From contig CM026422.1 in assembly GCA_014871385.1 (NCBI GenBank), positions 14,580,127-14,644,126 of the forward strand: a stretch of DNA of 64,000 bases. The letters are read 5' to 3'. Both the position numbers and the translations under genes were made by a program. Source of the stretch: Ceratodon purpureus (lineage: Eukaryota > Streptophyta > Bryopsida > Pseudoditrichales > Ditrichaceae). The notes under the pieces are model-generated. The model saw nothing but the letters and a program-made list of their open reading frames with translations, did not search any database and was not told the origin of the DNA. How positions within the stretch are numbered: position 1 is the stretch's first letter; every line of letters starts with the position of its first letter. Shown here piece by piece: positions 34,381 through 48,200 of this stretch.

Positions 34381-34855
34381 CTCCCTAAAATCAGCCTCTT
34401 TATTCACACCAATCCCCTGAAAGATCGAAGCTCTTCCTCTCCAACAACCGCAACGAAGACACGGTCATAAGCCCCAGAGCACCTAATACCGCACATCTGC
34501 AGCTTCGCAGCTGCCAAGAGCCTTTTGTTCCGACTTCCGAGTTTAGATCTCTTTTTGTTCTGAATCAGTCGGCTGCAGGTTTTGACGTCGCAAGGAGTAA
34601 GTTAGACCAACTGAGCTTCAAAGTCCTGAGTTCGGAGATTGACAGGACTTTGCCAAAGCTGCCGGTGAGCGGAGGGAGCTGACTGATTGTGCGAGCGAGC
34701 GAGGTTGCGAGTATGTTTAAAAAGGTGTGATCTGTGAGTGAGTGAGGTTGCGAGCGAGGGATTGATGAGAGTGGGATGAGTTAGTGGGTTGCAGTGCTGG
34801 GGAGAAGATGTGGTGGGAGGGTTGGGTTGCGAACGGGATCGTTTGATTAGCAGGT
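34380..34855 (+). promoter_or_regulatory. 5' region of the amino acid transporter gene
   Basis: Composition changes from AT-rich to balanced near 34380, and a CT-rich stretch (GAAGCTCTTCCTCTCC at about 34428) marks a likely transcription start region. No TATA box could be assigned with confidence. Confidence 0.35.
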
Positions 34856-36708
34856 ATGCAAACTCCCTCACCGATCGGCTCCCTGGAGACGACGTCCAAG
34901 GACCATAAGTGGGTGGAGCTTCAGGCGTACGACACTGTCGACCTCAGCTCGCCCTTGCCTCAGCTCCTGGGCGACCATGGGGGCGTTGGGCATGCCCACT
35001 ATGCCTCCCAATCCACGGATTCATCACCAGGCGATGGTGAAGATTCGCGAGCCTCATTGCCTACTCAGGAGCTCGAATTAGGTAATTCCACCCCCTATCC
35101 TTCTCAATCTGCATCTCTTCTTATTACAGCATCAGGGTTTCCAGAGACTGTAGTTTTTTATTTCTCCAAATAATCCAACCCTGTAAAACTGCTCTGTTCT
35201 TCAATAATCCAAGTCTGATGAGGATTTTTCAGCTTTTAAATTGATGTGGAATTGCAATGAAGTGAAGTTCTGAGAGGGAGAGAAGGGGTTTAAGATTCAG
35301 TTTTTGTGGTGATTGGTCATCAGGTCGTCACAAATTGCCGGCAGATGAGCATCCGCTGCTGGTGCGAGGCTCGTTAGCTTCGGATGCCGTTGATGTTGAG
35401 GGAGGACAAGGAGGAAGGCAGTCTGAGCGAGAGTATGGAGCGGAGCTGGCGACTGCCGATGTGGGGAGCGCAGTGTTCAACTTGGCGACCACCATCATTG
35501 GGGCAGGCATCATGGCGTTGCCTGCCGCCATGAGGGTTTTGGGTATGCCGCTGGGGTTGTTCGCCATCGTGCTCATGGGGATTTTGTCTGAGATTTCCAT
35601 CGAGATGCTGGTGCACTACCTAACGCTGGCCAAGGTGTGGACGTTCGGAGACTTGGTGGGCGAATCTATGGGCTGGGCGGCGCGGGTCGTTGCCCAGCTG
35701 TGCATTGTGATCAACAACGCCGGCGTGCTGATTGTGTATCTCATCATCATGGGGGATGTTCTCTCGGGGTCGGAGAATCACGTCGGGTTGTTCGAGGGAT
35801 GGGCGGGGGGTGCTGGATGGTGGAGTGACCGCAAGCTTATTGTCCTCATCACCATGATCTTCGTCCTGGCGCCACTCTCCTCCCTGCGCAAGATTGACTC
35901 GCTGAAATTCACCTCAGCCGCGTCGGTCGCGCTTGCGGTCCTCTTCGTGGTCCTATCCTGCGGCATCGCCCTGGCGAAGCTGGCGGCAGGGAACCTGCAG
36001 ATCCCGAGAATGCTTCCTTCTTTCGCCTCCAAGCGCGCGGTCCTGGAGCTTCTCACCGTCATCCCTATCATGTCCAACGCTTTCGTCTGCCACTTCAACG
36101 TTCCCCCCATCTACCTGGAGCTTCACGACCGCTCCCCGGCGAAGATGTTCAAAGTGGGGCGCATCACAGCCATCCTCTGCGTGCTCGTCTACAGCGCCAC
36201 CGCCCTCTCCGGCTACCTCCTCTTCGGGGAGCTCACAAACTCAGATGTGCTCGCCAACTTCGACACCGACCTGGGCATCCCGTTCAGCAATGTGCTGAAC
36301 AACACTATCCGCATCGGCTATGTGCTCCATCTCATGCTCGTCTTCCCGGTCATCCACTTCTCCCTCCGCCAGACCATCGACGCCATCCTCTTCCCAAGAG
36401 CACCCCCTCTTCCGGAGAGCAAGTACCGATTCTTCATCGTAACCCTGGCTCTCCTGACCCTGATCTTCATTGGATCAACCCTGATCCCCAACATCTGGGT
36501 GGCGTTTGAGTTCACGGGGGCCACAACTGGGCTTTCTCTGGGGTTCATCTTCCCGGCTCTGGTTGTGATCCGGTCAAAGTTGAAGCGAGGCAAGCATGTG
36601 CACGAGAGTCTGCCGCTGGCGTGGGCCATGGTGGTGATGGGGGTTATCATCAGTTTTGTAGGCATTGGCACCCAGGTTTATAACCTCGTCTCCAGTGAGG
36701 GCTCCTGA
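34856..36708 (+). CDS. AVT6-like vacuolar amino acid transporter
   Basis: Two exons, 34856-35081 and 35324-36708, join at TTAG/GTAATT and CATCAG/GTCGTC within a Gly codon to give 536 residues. The protein belongs to the AAAP/SLC38-type family. Its first membrane segment holds the diagnostic SAVFNLATTIIGAGIMALP, followed by about ten further hydrophobic segments, including PIMSNAFVCHFNVPPIYLEL and GYLLFGELTNSDVLANFDTD. The best match is plant AVT6, which exports amino acids from the vacuole using the proton gradient. The hydrophilic N terminus (about 120 residues) is longer than in many relatives and contains HPLLVRG, reminiscent of the acidic dileucine-type signals of vacuolar transporters. 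The frame is intact, and the second exon is GC-rich compared with the surrounding DNA. Confidence in the family is high and in the subfamily moderate. Confidence 0.92.
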
Positions 36709-37800
36709 TGCATCTCATGGAAGCTGCTGTCCTGGCATTCATTCTTTCACGAGTTCATTGATCAACTCGTGTTGTAGGTACCATTATCCTTCCGTGCAGC
36801 ATCGGCAACATACAGTTCATGTGCGTGTGCTCTTGGGACACACAACCTGGTTGCTATGAGAGTTGATTCAGATTTGGAAAACAAGAGGTTGTGCAGACTG
36901 GAATTCTCGAAGCTTCTGGAACAGCATGCGCATAAGATGGAAGGAATTCCCCCTTTTCCTCTTTCTTTTTTTATTTGGAAGAATTGAATTGGTTGCCTGA
37001 ATTGGCAGAGAAAAGAAGGTTGGTGCCATTGCAGCAGTTCACACAATTCTTCTCCCGAGCATGAGGATTCACAGGTATGCAGTCGTGTGAGTGCGACCGT
37101 TCAATCCTTCCGTGCATCAAACCTGCTTGGCTAAGTTTAACCTTATGTATCCAAGCTGACCTCAATCAACGGAGTTCATGTGCACTAGCCAATGGTACAC
37201 GCAACCTGGTGGGAGAGTTTTGAGTTTGAAGGGAAGTTGTGCAGAAGAGAACCGAGGTTGGTGGAGTTGGTCAAGCTTTCTGGAAGTTGGTGCATCTGAG
37301 ATGAGATAAGCACGGAACTCAGTTTCTTTTAATTTATTTAGAGGATTGATTGTAATGATAACAGTTAGTAGAGTTGGTGATGGTAAGTCAAGAAATATTT
37401 TGTAACCATTTATTGCCTCAATTGGCAGAGAAGAGAAGAGAAAGGTTGTGCGGTGCATACAAGTCTCTTACAACGGCATTACCTCCAAATCTATGGACTT
37501 ACTGCATGCCTATTTTTTCACGGTTTGTTGATCACCGTTGTCCTTGGCCAACGAAACTTGATTTGAACTTTCTGTATCTTGTTCTTTACGAACGGTCTTA
37601 ACATAGGACCCCGAACTCCGCAATAAGCTTGCACCCTCCAGCCTCACTCTTTTTGGGTGTCTCCATGGTGTCCATTGGGCATTTTTGTAGTCCGTACAGT
37701 TGGGGGACAGAATGTTTTCAGCAGGAAAATAATCCAGTCTGTGTCTTTGAAAAGGTCTTAAATGCACATATGGTATGGAGAGTCAGGTCGTTACTTACAA
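36709..37800. repeat. 3' flank of the transporter with a diverged tandem duplication
   Basis: The segment about 36795-37030 (GTTCATGTGC, CACAACCTGG, GAAGCTTCTGGAA, GAATTGGCAGAGAA in this order) reappears at about 37150-37450 with the same landmarks and many changes. The 3' untranslated region probably ends within the first copy. Confidence 0.45.
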
Positions 37801-40800
37801 TTAGTGATCAACAATTTTTGACATTTAGAAATGGTATCATTTAGCGATCTCCCACATAAATGGTATCAGGCTTTTGCTACCCAGTGCATACAATTTGCTA
37901 CCCAATGCATACAATACTTACGATACCTCTATAATATCCGGCAATACCCTTGAGATACTAAGGTGATACCATGATGGTATCCATCGATATCACCTCAAGA
38001 AGTTGCTACATTTAATATATCATGCTGAGTATTCTCACTAAATTTCAAAAAAAAATCTTTTTTTTCCTAGCGTGTTTAGCAACTCACTCTTTTTTGTTAG
38101 AAATCCAACTAAATTTAGCCAATTTTGAGATCAGTGCTTACAATAGTTGGATAGTGGAAACCATCTTTAGGCTCCAATGCAAGAATTAAAAGATTGTCCT
38201 ATTCAATAAATATCTCAATTGTAAGGCCAAAAGATGTTACAATGGCTCATGTTGCAACTATGAGGCTTCTACAAGGCTAATTCTTCCATTCAATCTTCTC
38301 AATTTCTATCTCTTCTATTCCCATTCCATTACATATTTATTTATTTTATTATTCCCCATGTTTTTCTGTTTCAATAAAACTTTTCAGAACCATGTCATTC
38401 AACATTATATGTAATTTACTGTAACTCTATTTTATTTTATTTTTTAATCTTGCATATACCAATCTTCTTTATTATTGTGTATTATGATCTAAGCAATGTA
38501 TAAGAGCATGGCAAAGTTCAATACAAATTTTGAAGCTTTGATAAGAAGACAACATTTATTTATAAAATGGCTTGAAATTGTGCACAAAATCCAAGTTAAT
38601 GGCCTAGGTAACTTGGACTTTGTTTTTTCCAAAAATAAAATAAAATTGTTTCATTTTGTGTTTATACTATAATGTTTGTTGGCACTTACAATGTCAATGC
38701 CAATGTCAATGCCATGGCCATTGCTGCTAGTTCCTTTCCCTCTTTTCAATAATATTATAGTAGATTCTCTCTTCACCTCAAATTTTTTTTCTTCCTTTCA
38801 ATGCTTAAAGCTAATGTTTGTATTGACATAGTGGATTTGATGTGGTTGTTTTATGCGTGTAGATGTTTTGAGCGTCATAAAAAATCCATGATTCTTATAT
38901 CCATGCGCCCATGCGCGTGTGCTTTTGAGCCATACATCTACGTGTCATTCAAACGAGTATTTGCATATCAAATTTATATATTATGTAAACTTCACATAAA
39001 TTCAATGTTTATTTTTAAAGAAGGTGCACAAGAAGAGTTGTTTCACAATCATTCATAATGTTTAAAAAATCATTACATTATGATGATTCTAACAGAATTT
39101 AAAGAAACAAGTTCAAGAATCTGTAGAAATTGCACATTTAGAAATGCAGCTCTCACAACCACTAAAGTTCCTCGACTATGTTTCACCAAAAAAAATGCTT
39201 CAAAACTATTGTTTCCAATTCAAAAAGAATAAATGACTATAAAATCATTGTTTTCCAACTCTAACCATAAGATTTTAATTAGATTATTTTGGTAGATATT
39301 GAAAAAAATTCATCAAGATGGACCTTACAAATTGAAAGATTATAACAATTGAAATTCAAATACCAACTTTTTATAAGAAAAATCTCAAAGGTAACACTTT
39401 GGGCGTCATAACTTTGGGCGCCATGTATATAGCATTGCTGCCCGAAGTGCTCACTGAACATCCAATTCCACTTTGGGCGCCATAACTATTTTAATGTCCA
39501 ATTGAAAAGAAAAAATTCCTTCAAAGAGCTTGTTATTCTCTTAATTCACTAAAAGTCCAAAAAGTTTTCATCTAAAATTGACATCACAAAAACTTGCCCA
39601 GACTTTCAAAAAGTCTATTCTAGGACAATTATCCTTTAAAAGTTATGAAAGATTTATTATTTTCTACAAAATCTACAAAATTTGATGGATTATATGTTTA
39701 GATATCTACCCATATATCCAAGAATCTATACATCTACATAGAACTACAAACATTTGGTTTGGAGTCTCTAATAATTTGTAAACTAGTGAACCACAACTTT
39801 GAGATTGCTTTCCAAAGCATCAACACATATACTTCAAGAAATGGTTCATTACATGTGTAAATCTGATGGCAGACAATCTGTAACTGGATTTTTTTGTTTC
39901 TATGAGAGCTTTTGAGAAGATTGATAATCAACTTTGTCATAACAAGTGCCTACCACAACATAAGCCATGTCATCTAGAACTCAATATCATCCATGCTTAA
40001 AATGCTCTCCGTTTGATAAACAAAATTTAATTTAACCATACCAATGGCAATTGCATCATGTCATTCTTCATGAGTGTAGTTGTAAGGTAACTATAGATAT
40101 TTGATGAATGAATGAATCTTCTAATCACATGTGGTAGTGTGTAAGTAGAAGAGGAGAAGAGCCACACAATTCATAGTTCAAGATGGATGAATAAAGTTAA
40201 ACAACTCCAAGTTAACAATATGTGCCCTGATGTTCAACAATTCTATATTCAGTGAGAATATGAGCACAAGAGTTAAACAACTCAAGATGAAGCGTACTAA
40301 AATTAGACCATTATATATTTAATGAGGTGCATTGGAAATAAAATATTTTGGTGGTAACAAGAATAAAGGATAGAAAGATTTATGATTTAAATCTAAGTTT
40401 GGAACAAAAAGTAAAAAGACTAGAGGTAGACTCTAGTCCCTTCGAGGAAAGAACTAGTATGTAAGGTTTAGGGTGAGAAAATAAAGACACTTCTTATGTG
40501 ATCTCTTCTTCATAGTTGGATGGCTAAGATTAGAAACCAATTTATTTGATCCTTGTTTATTTATAGTTATTATGTTATATTGTTGAATTCAACTCATCAT
40601 TGTTTTTATTGTTAATATTGTGAAGTGTTTGTGAGAGTTGGTGACAAACCAGTGGAAGGTTTGGTATAATATTCTTTATGAATTTAGATGCCTTATTGCA
40701 AAAAATGGCATCAATTTTTGTTACAATACAAACATATTCATATTTCAATTTAGAATTTTAGATTAGTGAAGGCCTTCAGACGTTGAATGATAAACACATT

Positions 40801-42280
40801 TAAAGTTGATGCAAGATCACAACTAGGAAAAGCATAAAAAAATTTAGGGTATTATTCACAAGATAGGAACTTAATATAAGAGTAAAACAAACACGTACAA
40901 ATATGCTGCAATGCTACTACAAAACATATCTTCTCTAATTTCATCTTGTTTTAAAACCTTAGTTTCACTTAGTCAAACCTTAGTATAAAAAAAGTGTTGT
41001 AGAGACAAAGAGAGGCATTTTACTACATTCAAGTAGAATATGTCTTGTGTTTTTAATGACTACTTTCTCATGTTCAGTTGACACTACAAGTTTGGAATGT
41101 TACTTTAATTTGGGACTCCACAACTTTATTATATGCATTCATGTTGTGCAAATCACTTGATCATGCCACTTAGATACACATCAAATGAATAGATCATAAA
41201 TGTTTTGACACTTCATTACATGTTCATTGTATTAAATGACATAAAGAATTGTCATGCTAATTATAGTCAATGATTAATTTGCTACTATTCTTGTTCTATT
41301 TAGTCATATGAAGACATTGACTAAAGACTTTAGCTAATAGCGTGTTTACTAACCTAACTACTTTGATTTGAAATAAAATTTATGCGGTTATCAATAATTT
41401 AAATTTCAATCCATGTCACCTAAACATATTAAAGTGGTGGAAATACTTCATTATTATATTGACTTCGTTTGATAACATGTTCAATTGCCATCTTGACCCT
41501 AAACAATGATGTGTTAGTTATGTTATTAATTTAGCAAGTGAAAGCTCCAATATCATTTTGACTCTAATTGGTGATGAATTGATTTTAATTTCATTTTATA
41601 TACATTATAAATAACAACAAGATTAAACAAAATGTCATGAACTTATCATACTAAGAGTTTTATTGACTTGTAATAAAATATTAATCATTGATTTCTATTT
41701 CTTTAAAAACATAGATTTTTCATATGAATGAAGAATGTAAATTGATTAGGGCTTGTAATTCCAAATGTTATTTAGAAAAGGAGTGTAAACGTATTAAATT
41801 AAATTTCAAGTCCTTATGATCAATATGATCACCTTTGGCATTTAAGAGTTCATTTAATCAAATTAATTGTAAAAAGGTTTCTAAGGAATTCCTACTTAAT
41901 AGTTTTGAATTATTACTTAGATTAGACTCTACATTAAATTCTTTGGTGCATATAATATTGTATAAATCCATCTATTTATAGATTAAAAAGAACATTATAA
42001 GCGCTATTATAATTTAAAATAAGGGTCCTTTGATTATATAAAAAATTATTGTAAATATTTTACATATGACATTATTGAATTGCTTACGATTTTAAATCAT
42101 CATACATGCCATCTTTCCATGCATTAGTTTAAATTTAATTTTTTCAAAGTAAACATGAGATGAGGATATAAATTTATGTATTAGTGTTCATAACAATGTC
42201 AATGCCAAAGAACATTCATCTCCAATTTTGGGGGCTCCGAATTCTACAATGACAACAATCTTATTTTTTAGTACAACTAT
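37800..42280. other. AT-rich intergenic DNA, no gene seen
   Basis: No coding frame stands out. A short motif CTTTGGGCG(C/T)CATAACT is repeated near 39395-39490. Confidence 0.5.
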
Positions 42281-42290
42281 TGCAATCCGA

Positions 42291-42450
42291 TACACCTATG
42301 ATGTTTATCACAATGAACTCGACCATCTTCTACGCCTATGGTGTTCATCACAATGAACTCGACCATCTCCTACGCCTATGGTGTTCATCACAATGAACTC
42401 GACCATCTTCTACGCCTATGGTGTTCATCACAATGAACTCGACCATCTTC
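42291..42450 (+). repeat. Tandem repeat, 40-base unit, four copies
   Basis: Copies start at 42291, 42331, 42371 and 42411. Units begin TACGCCTATGGTGTTCATCA. The first copy has several changes and the others are nearly identical. Confidence 0.85.
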
Positions 42451-42894
42451 TTCGCCACTTCAGGGTCCTTCACAATTGCTTTTCGATCAATGAATTATTT
42501 AAACAATTTGTAAAATTGAAGAATTATCAAACATCTACTTTCATAAAACCAAAATATGAATTGAACACTAATATCCAATTTAAGTAATGAGATACAACAA
42601 TAAGTAATTATTTGTCTTGATTAGATGTATTACAATGTTTTTAGTATTACTACTATCTACTTCTATTGAAAAATTGGAGGCTTGGTGCATCATGTCTATA
42701 ATAGAATCCAATTTGACTAAATATTATTGATTACAAACTAAAATAGGATTTGAGGATTTGAAATTATCGATATGATTTTAGAGTTGTTTAATTTGATTGG
42801 GTATGTTCTCAATGCGCTATATTTTTGTTTCAACTTATGTTTTAAGAATTCTTATCCTAGATTTTTGTCCAACTTCGCTCAACCTTAGTATCCA

Positions 42895-43640
42895 TTAAAG
42901 TCACGACATCATTATTACATGTTAAGTGGGACTCTTACTTAAGTAGTAGGATAGTGCATGGAAATATGACAAGCAAAGCGAGTCTTTAAGCTAAATGGGA
43001 GGACACTCTATAGAAACATGACAAGCAAAGTGACTCTCTCTTAGTTAAGTGGTGGGACATTGCATTGAAACATGACAGGTTAAGTCAATCTTTTAGTTAA
43101 CTAGTAAGATTGTGCATGGAAATATGACAAGTTAAGTTAGTTTCTTAGTTAAGTTGCAAGATAGTGCATGGAAACACGACAAGTTAAATCAGTTTCTTAA
43201 TTAAGTGGTAGGATAATGCTTAGAAATATGACAGGCTAAATCAATCTTTTACTTAAGTAGTAGGACACTGCATGGAAATATGACAAGTTAAGTGAGTCTC
43301 TTGGTTACGTGGTAAGATACTACATGGAAACATGACAAGTTAAGTCAGTCTTTTAGTTAAGTGGTAAGACATTACATAGAAATATGATAGGTTAAGTGAG
43401 TCTCTTTCTTAAGAGGTAGAAGAGTGCATGGAACCATGACCGTTTAAGTGGGATTCTTAATCAAGTGGTACGACACTGCATCAAAATAGAAGAGATTAAG
43501 TAAGTCTTTTACTTGAAGTAGTAGGACACTACATTGAAACATGACAAGTTAAGTGAGTCTCTTAGTAAAGTAGCGGGACAATGTATGGAACCATGACAGA
43601 TTAAGTGAGTCTTTTAGTTAATTGGTAAGACATGAAAACA
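42895..43640 (+). repeat. Degenerate minisatellite, unit about 55-60 bases (part 1)
   Basis: A dozen diverged units carry the order GGACACTGCATGG, AAATATGACA, AGTTAAGTGAGTC, TCTTAGTTAAGTGG. The same array resumes at 45868 after an inserted LINE fragment and CACTA element, with a single late unit near 48195-48260. Confidence 0.75.
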
Positions 43641-45870
43641 TGACATGTTAGTGAAACTGTAAGATATACGAAACATGGTCTAGTTAAAATCTGGTCTTTA
43701 CTTAGGAGGATAGCTCTCTCGTGTATATGGAGAAGCAAGAATAGTAAAATCATATCTTTGATAATGAGTGTTGGCCTACCCAACAGATTAGACATTTTAT
43801 CTGAGACTCTCTTCTTGACTATGGGCGTATAGCTTCGAAGAAGACCCTCAAAGCCATTTCTAGCACTACAACAGATCCAGCCCAATGTGATTAGATGTAA
43901 ACCGGCCCATGTGACTGCGTAGTTACATTAGTCATTAGTTTAGTCAAAAATTAGTCGTAACAGGGTCCAGTCATGGACTAGTCATATATGTAGTCATTTT
44001 TTTGAGGACCTGGGTGGGAACGTCTTCCGGAAGAGGCCATATGTTCCCATGCGTTGTTCCCATAGTCATGCTTTAAGTGCTTTGGTATTGGTATTTGATT
44101 TCTGGTATTTAACATGGTGACGTTCATTCATCGATTTTTTGTTCATTGGTGGCAACATTCATCCTTAGATTAGGGCTTTGAGCCTTGGTAGGGTTAGGGT
44201 GAGCCGCCACTTCGGCGGCTTCTAATCTTGTATTTGAGAGCTTATTTTTAAGCTTTTTGTGTATTCTTCCTACTCCATGGAGTGTCTCCCATTCTTTTCC
44301 CTATTGGTCCCTCCCTCGTTTCTTGTCCAAGTAGAGTGAGAATTGACATGGTTGTAGATCTCTTGTAGGGCTTTCCAATGGTAGTAAGCATGTTGAAATC
44401 CAATTTATAGGGAGTGAGATATCGCCTCTCAAAGTTGGGAATGTTAAAGGAGTGGGGCTGGAGGAAGGGTCTCAGCATTTTGTGTTGCGGCCCACAGAGT
44501 TCATGGACATTGATCTATCCTTCTCCCCAGCAGTTTACACCAATCAAGTTACAGTTGCAGTGCATCTTGTTTGAACACGTTTTTTCTTTTTAAGTGAAAT
44601 GTTTGAATACCATTTGCATGACGTGACATAGTGCTCACAACCGCTCTGTTGACTTGTATTAGTCACCAGATCTCATTATCACCCTAATGTGAAATTAAAA
44701 TCTGTGACTACGCATACTAAGAATGGCATATTCAAGTGGGTGGCAAATGTTTCATTAGAGTACGGACAGTCAAGTTCTAGTCACAGAAACACTAATTTAA
44801 GATTGAAATTTGACTCTCGGTAGTGAAAGAAACAAATATATAAGGACTTTACAGAATCATCAGATGATATGGGTGACTATTTGCAGTAAAGTATATATGA
44901 CTCTACAAAGTAGTATTATTTCAAGTCTATGTATGACACAATACAGTCACAACCACATCACTATGCGTAGTGATAAAACCATCAGTCACATCACTAATAC
45001 CTTTCTACAATTAATCATGTCTATTTCATGATGTCAGCATTGAAAACTATGTATAATCACTACCATATGGCCCTACAGAGTCATATTATTCAAAGTGAAT
45101 GACTTAATGCAGTCACCACCATAGTACTATGAGTAGTGATAAAACCATTCATATGTTGACTGATACATCACTACAATTAGTCATGCCAATCAAAAAATAT
45201 TTTTGTATTGGTGACTTTGTAGAGTCATATATGGTTGACTGTACTTAGTCACCTATACCATATTGCTGACTAAGTATAGTCAATAATATATGACTCTACA
45301 GAGTCATATTTTCCCAAGTCCCAGAGCAGGTCCCTATTTGAAGTCCCAAAACACTATAGGAACGCAGTATCGGGAACAAAAAATGTCCGATATGCCTGCT
45401 AGTCAGATTGTCCGAAGCGACTAAGTCGAAATGACTACAAACAGTGCTAGTCACATTTTGGTTTATGCCCTATGCTAGTCATAAAACCTACTCACATTGG
45501 GCTGGATTTGTTGTAGTGTAGGATAGAAGCCAGTTTATGTGGGACTCTCTTATTGACTATGGGCGTATAGCTTGGAAGAAGACCCTCAAAGCCATTTCTA
45601 GGACAAAAGGTGAAGAGATTATCCAAGACTTATTGAAAGCTCTTGACTCCAAGTGGTTGATTAGAAACATTTTGGGAAGTAGGACAGATCTTATTGATAG
45701 ATGGATACTCATCCCGCCAGGTGGAGTTATCCCCAACTGGTTCTAACTAGTTTTTTTTCTCTCTCTCAAAAGTTTTGGATCTTTCTGCCTTAGATGAAAA
45801 TTGGATGACGATTGTACTTTTCTTTCTGCAATGAAGTTCGTTCATTTGCCCAAAAAAAAACAAAAAAACA
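43640..45870 (+). mobile_element. LINE 3' fragment interrupted by a CACTA element
   Basis: The flanks 43640-43863 and 45522-45870 code the zinc-binding tail of a plant L1-type LINE (motifs RRIALSCIWRSKNSK on the left, FMWDSLIDYGRIAWKKTLK on the right) and end in an A-rich tail (45849-45869). About 65 bases (43796-43863 and 45539-45603) are present on both sides of the inserted CACTA element. Confidence 0.7.
43864..45518. mobile_element. Non-autonomous CACTA element
   Basis: The left end begins CACTACAACAGATCCAGCC and the right end is its inverted copy with one mismatch over about 27 bases. TAG is duplicated at 43861-43863 and 45519-45521. At 1655 bases with no transposase frame, it must rely on a partner in trans. 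Subterminal copies of a GACTCTACAGAGTCATA-like motif (for example 45287-45310, 45233-45215 region, 45065-45080, 44896-44912) look like TNPA-type binding sites. Confidence 0.88.
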
Positions 45871-46140
45871 TGACATGTTAAGTCAGTCTCTTAGTTAAGT
45901 AGTAAGACATTAGATAAGAATATGACAGATTATGTAAGTCTCTTATTTAAAAGGTAGAATAGTGCATGGAACATGACAAATTAAATGAGTCCCTTAATTA
46001 AGTGGTAGGACACTGCATGGAAACATGACATGTTAAGTCAGTATTTTGATTAAGTGGTAAAATAGTGCATGGAAATATGACATGTAAAGTAAGTCTTTTA
46101 GTTACGTAGTAGACTCTACATGGAAATATGACAGGTTGAG
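45868..46140 (+). repeat. Degenerate minisatellite, unit about 55-60 bases (part 2)
   Basis: Continuation of the array at 42895-43640 with the same unit motifs, directly after the poly-A tail of the LINE fragment. Confidence 0.7.
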
Positions 46141-46482
46141 ATTGAAATGTCTTCTGTTGAGAGAGAGAGGGACGTTGTTGCGCTCTACCGGCGATGGGTT
46201 GCAGGTTGTTGCCACTTGATTGTTGAGTTATAGTTATCAAGCTCTCATCGTTGGATTTTGAGAAGATTGTTTTTAAGTGTTAAGATTTTAATCAAGATTA
46301 GAACCAGCTTAGTGCATGACTTCAACCCAACTTGCAGACTATCACTAAATTAGTGGCTTTGGATTAAACACTGCGGTTAATCAACTTACCTTTCTCGCCC
46401 CCATAGATCTTGTTTTGATTTGGTAATTAGTAACTACCTAGTCTCTTCAATGCACACTCAAAAGTTTTAGGGAAAAAGTGCA

Positions 46483-46785
46483 CATTTGCATGAAGCATGT
46501 TCACTCATTGTGTCCACTATTCACTGTGTAGATTTTACAGCCCACTTGTGATTTCACTTGGGGTTTTATTACATCCCTATCCAAGGTAGTACACTTCTAG
46601 TAAAAATTTGAAATTTGAAATCTACAATCACTGTGAAAACAAAGTACTTCATGATCCAAGTCATTTCTTGTTGTATCAACTAGTGATGATAGAGTTGGAA
46701 GAGAACAATTGCAATGTAAAAAATTGTTGCACAACATATAGTTTCATCCAAAGATACAAGTGGCCACCAAGGCGGTTCCAAAGTT
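46483..46785 (+). repeat. Direct repeat copy 1 (300 bases)
   Basis: Matches 54065-54368 in the same orientation over about 300 bases with few differences (landmarks GAAGCATGTTCACTCATTGT and CATCCCTATCCAAGGTAGTA). Confidence 0.8.
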
Positions 46786-46979
46786 TGGATATCCGACAAG
46801 ATTAGTCAACAATGGGATTGAATTTACCTCTTTAAGAGTTTGTGGCAACATATGTGGTGCCATGTGGACCACATAAAAGCAACCTCATTTTTGCTTCTCC
46901 TTGATTTCTAAATATCTTTGTAGTTTGGTGATAATCTTGCTTGATTTTTATGTCTCCATTTTTCTTGAATAGGCTTGTT

Positions 46980-48200
46980 GAGGGTGGATCTATCAGTGAG
47001 CAACTGTCTACTTCTTCTTAAACTGTACATCAGGAATGGTGAGCCACATACCTATTTCTACAATGCTGGATCTATTCCTGTAAGTTGGTCTGGTTTCTAA
47101 AAAATAGACAAAGTGCTCTCTTTTGGAGGCCTTGTGTTTATCAATGTGTGCTACATAGACATAGTAAAATGGACCATTCCACTGTTCAAACTGCTGTAGA
47201 GGTATGGATAAGTCTGGTCTAAATAGCATTCTTGGACGAAGGCCTACAATATATATTGGCATGACAGGGGGTGGGTTTCTTAGTATGACGGTATCATCAC
47301 TAGATGTAGGGCATCAGGTGAATGAATTCCTCATTACGAATGTTGGATGAGGGCTTTGATCGTCAGTAAAGGCACCTATCCATTTACCTAGTTTAATCTC
47401 CAATTCCAAGGACCGTAAGATAGGTCTCAAAGATTGCTCAATATCGGTAATTAGACGTATAAGGCCTATTGTCTCCTCTTGAGTCAAGCGAAATTACTCA
47501 CTTAACTTAGCCATTGATTTGACTCGACCTTGTTTGGTGTTCCACAAGTCTTCAATTTTCTTAAACTCCTTACAGTAAAGGTCTTTGGTTTGATTTTTGA
47601 GGATACTATAGTAACCTACTTTATACTTGGTGTCCCACCATAGTAAGGAGGTTAAGGTTGAGTCTTCTAATCAACTTCTTCCAAGCTAATTGGATCTTCC
47701 CCAAAGCTTTGGAACCAAGGATGGATGTGTGACCTTCGACTGACCCCCATTGGGGATTAATATGCCAACTACTTACTTACAAGGATTGCATCTCCGGAGC
47801 TTGCATCTTAGTATGATTTATAAATTGGTCTCTTGAGGGCCATAGGTCAAGATCATCCATTTACATAAAGGGTGGTGGTAGCTTACTGAGGATCTAACAA
47901 ATTTTAACCTCCTTATTTCTTTTTTACGCATGAGTCATTCCAACTCATTCTTGCTCTTGATGCATGCTCTATGCCAGACAATGTGTAGTTCTTTAGCAAT
48001 CTCTTTATTTACCAAGGACCTTAATTGAGCCTTGCAAAATGGAGGTAAAGTACCATAGTGAGGATAATAGAACATGTTTCACTATCATAGATCTATCTAC
48101 AAGGAAGAGTCTTTGTAAATTCCAATAGGCCAACTTGGAGGAAATTCTATCCAATAGTGATTGATATGAACTCTTCGTAATTAGATCAATCACAAAAGTG
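46980..48200 (-). mobile_element. Decayed LINE fragment, reverse transcriptase C-terminal part
   Basis: Minus-strand pieces with LINE-like sequence: 48190-48060 reads LLDRISSKLAYWNLQRLFLV, typical of the region after the L1 reverse transcriptase domain, and more remnants follow to about 47000. Many stops and frame changes. Confidence 0.5.
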
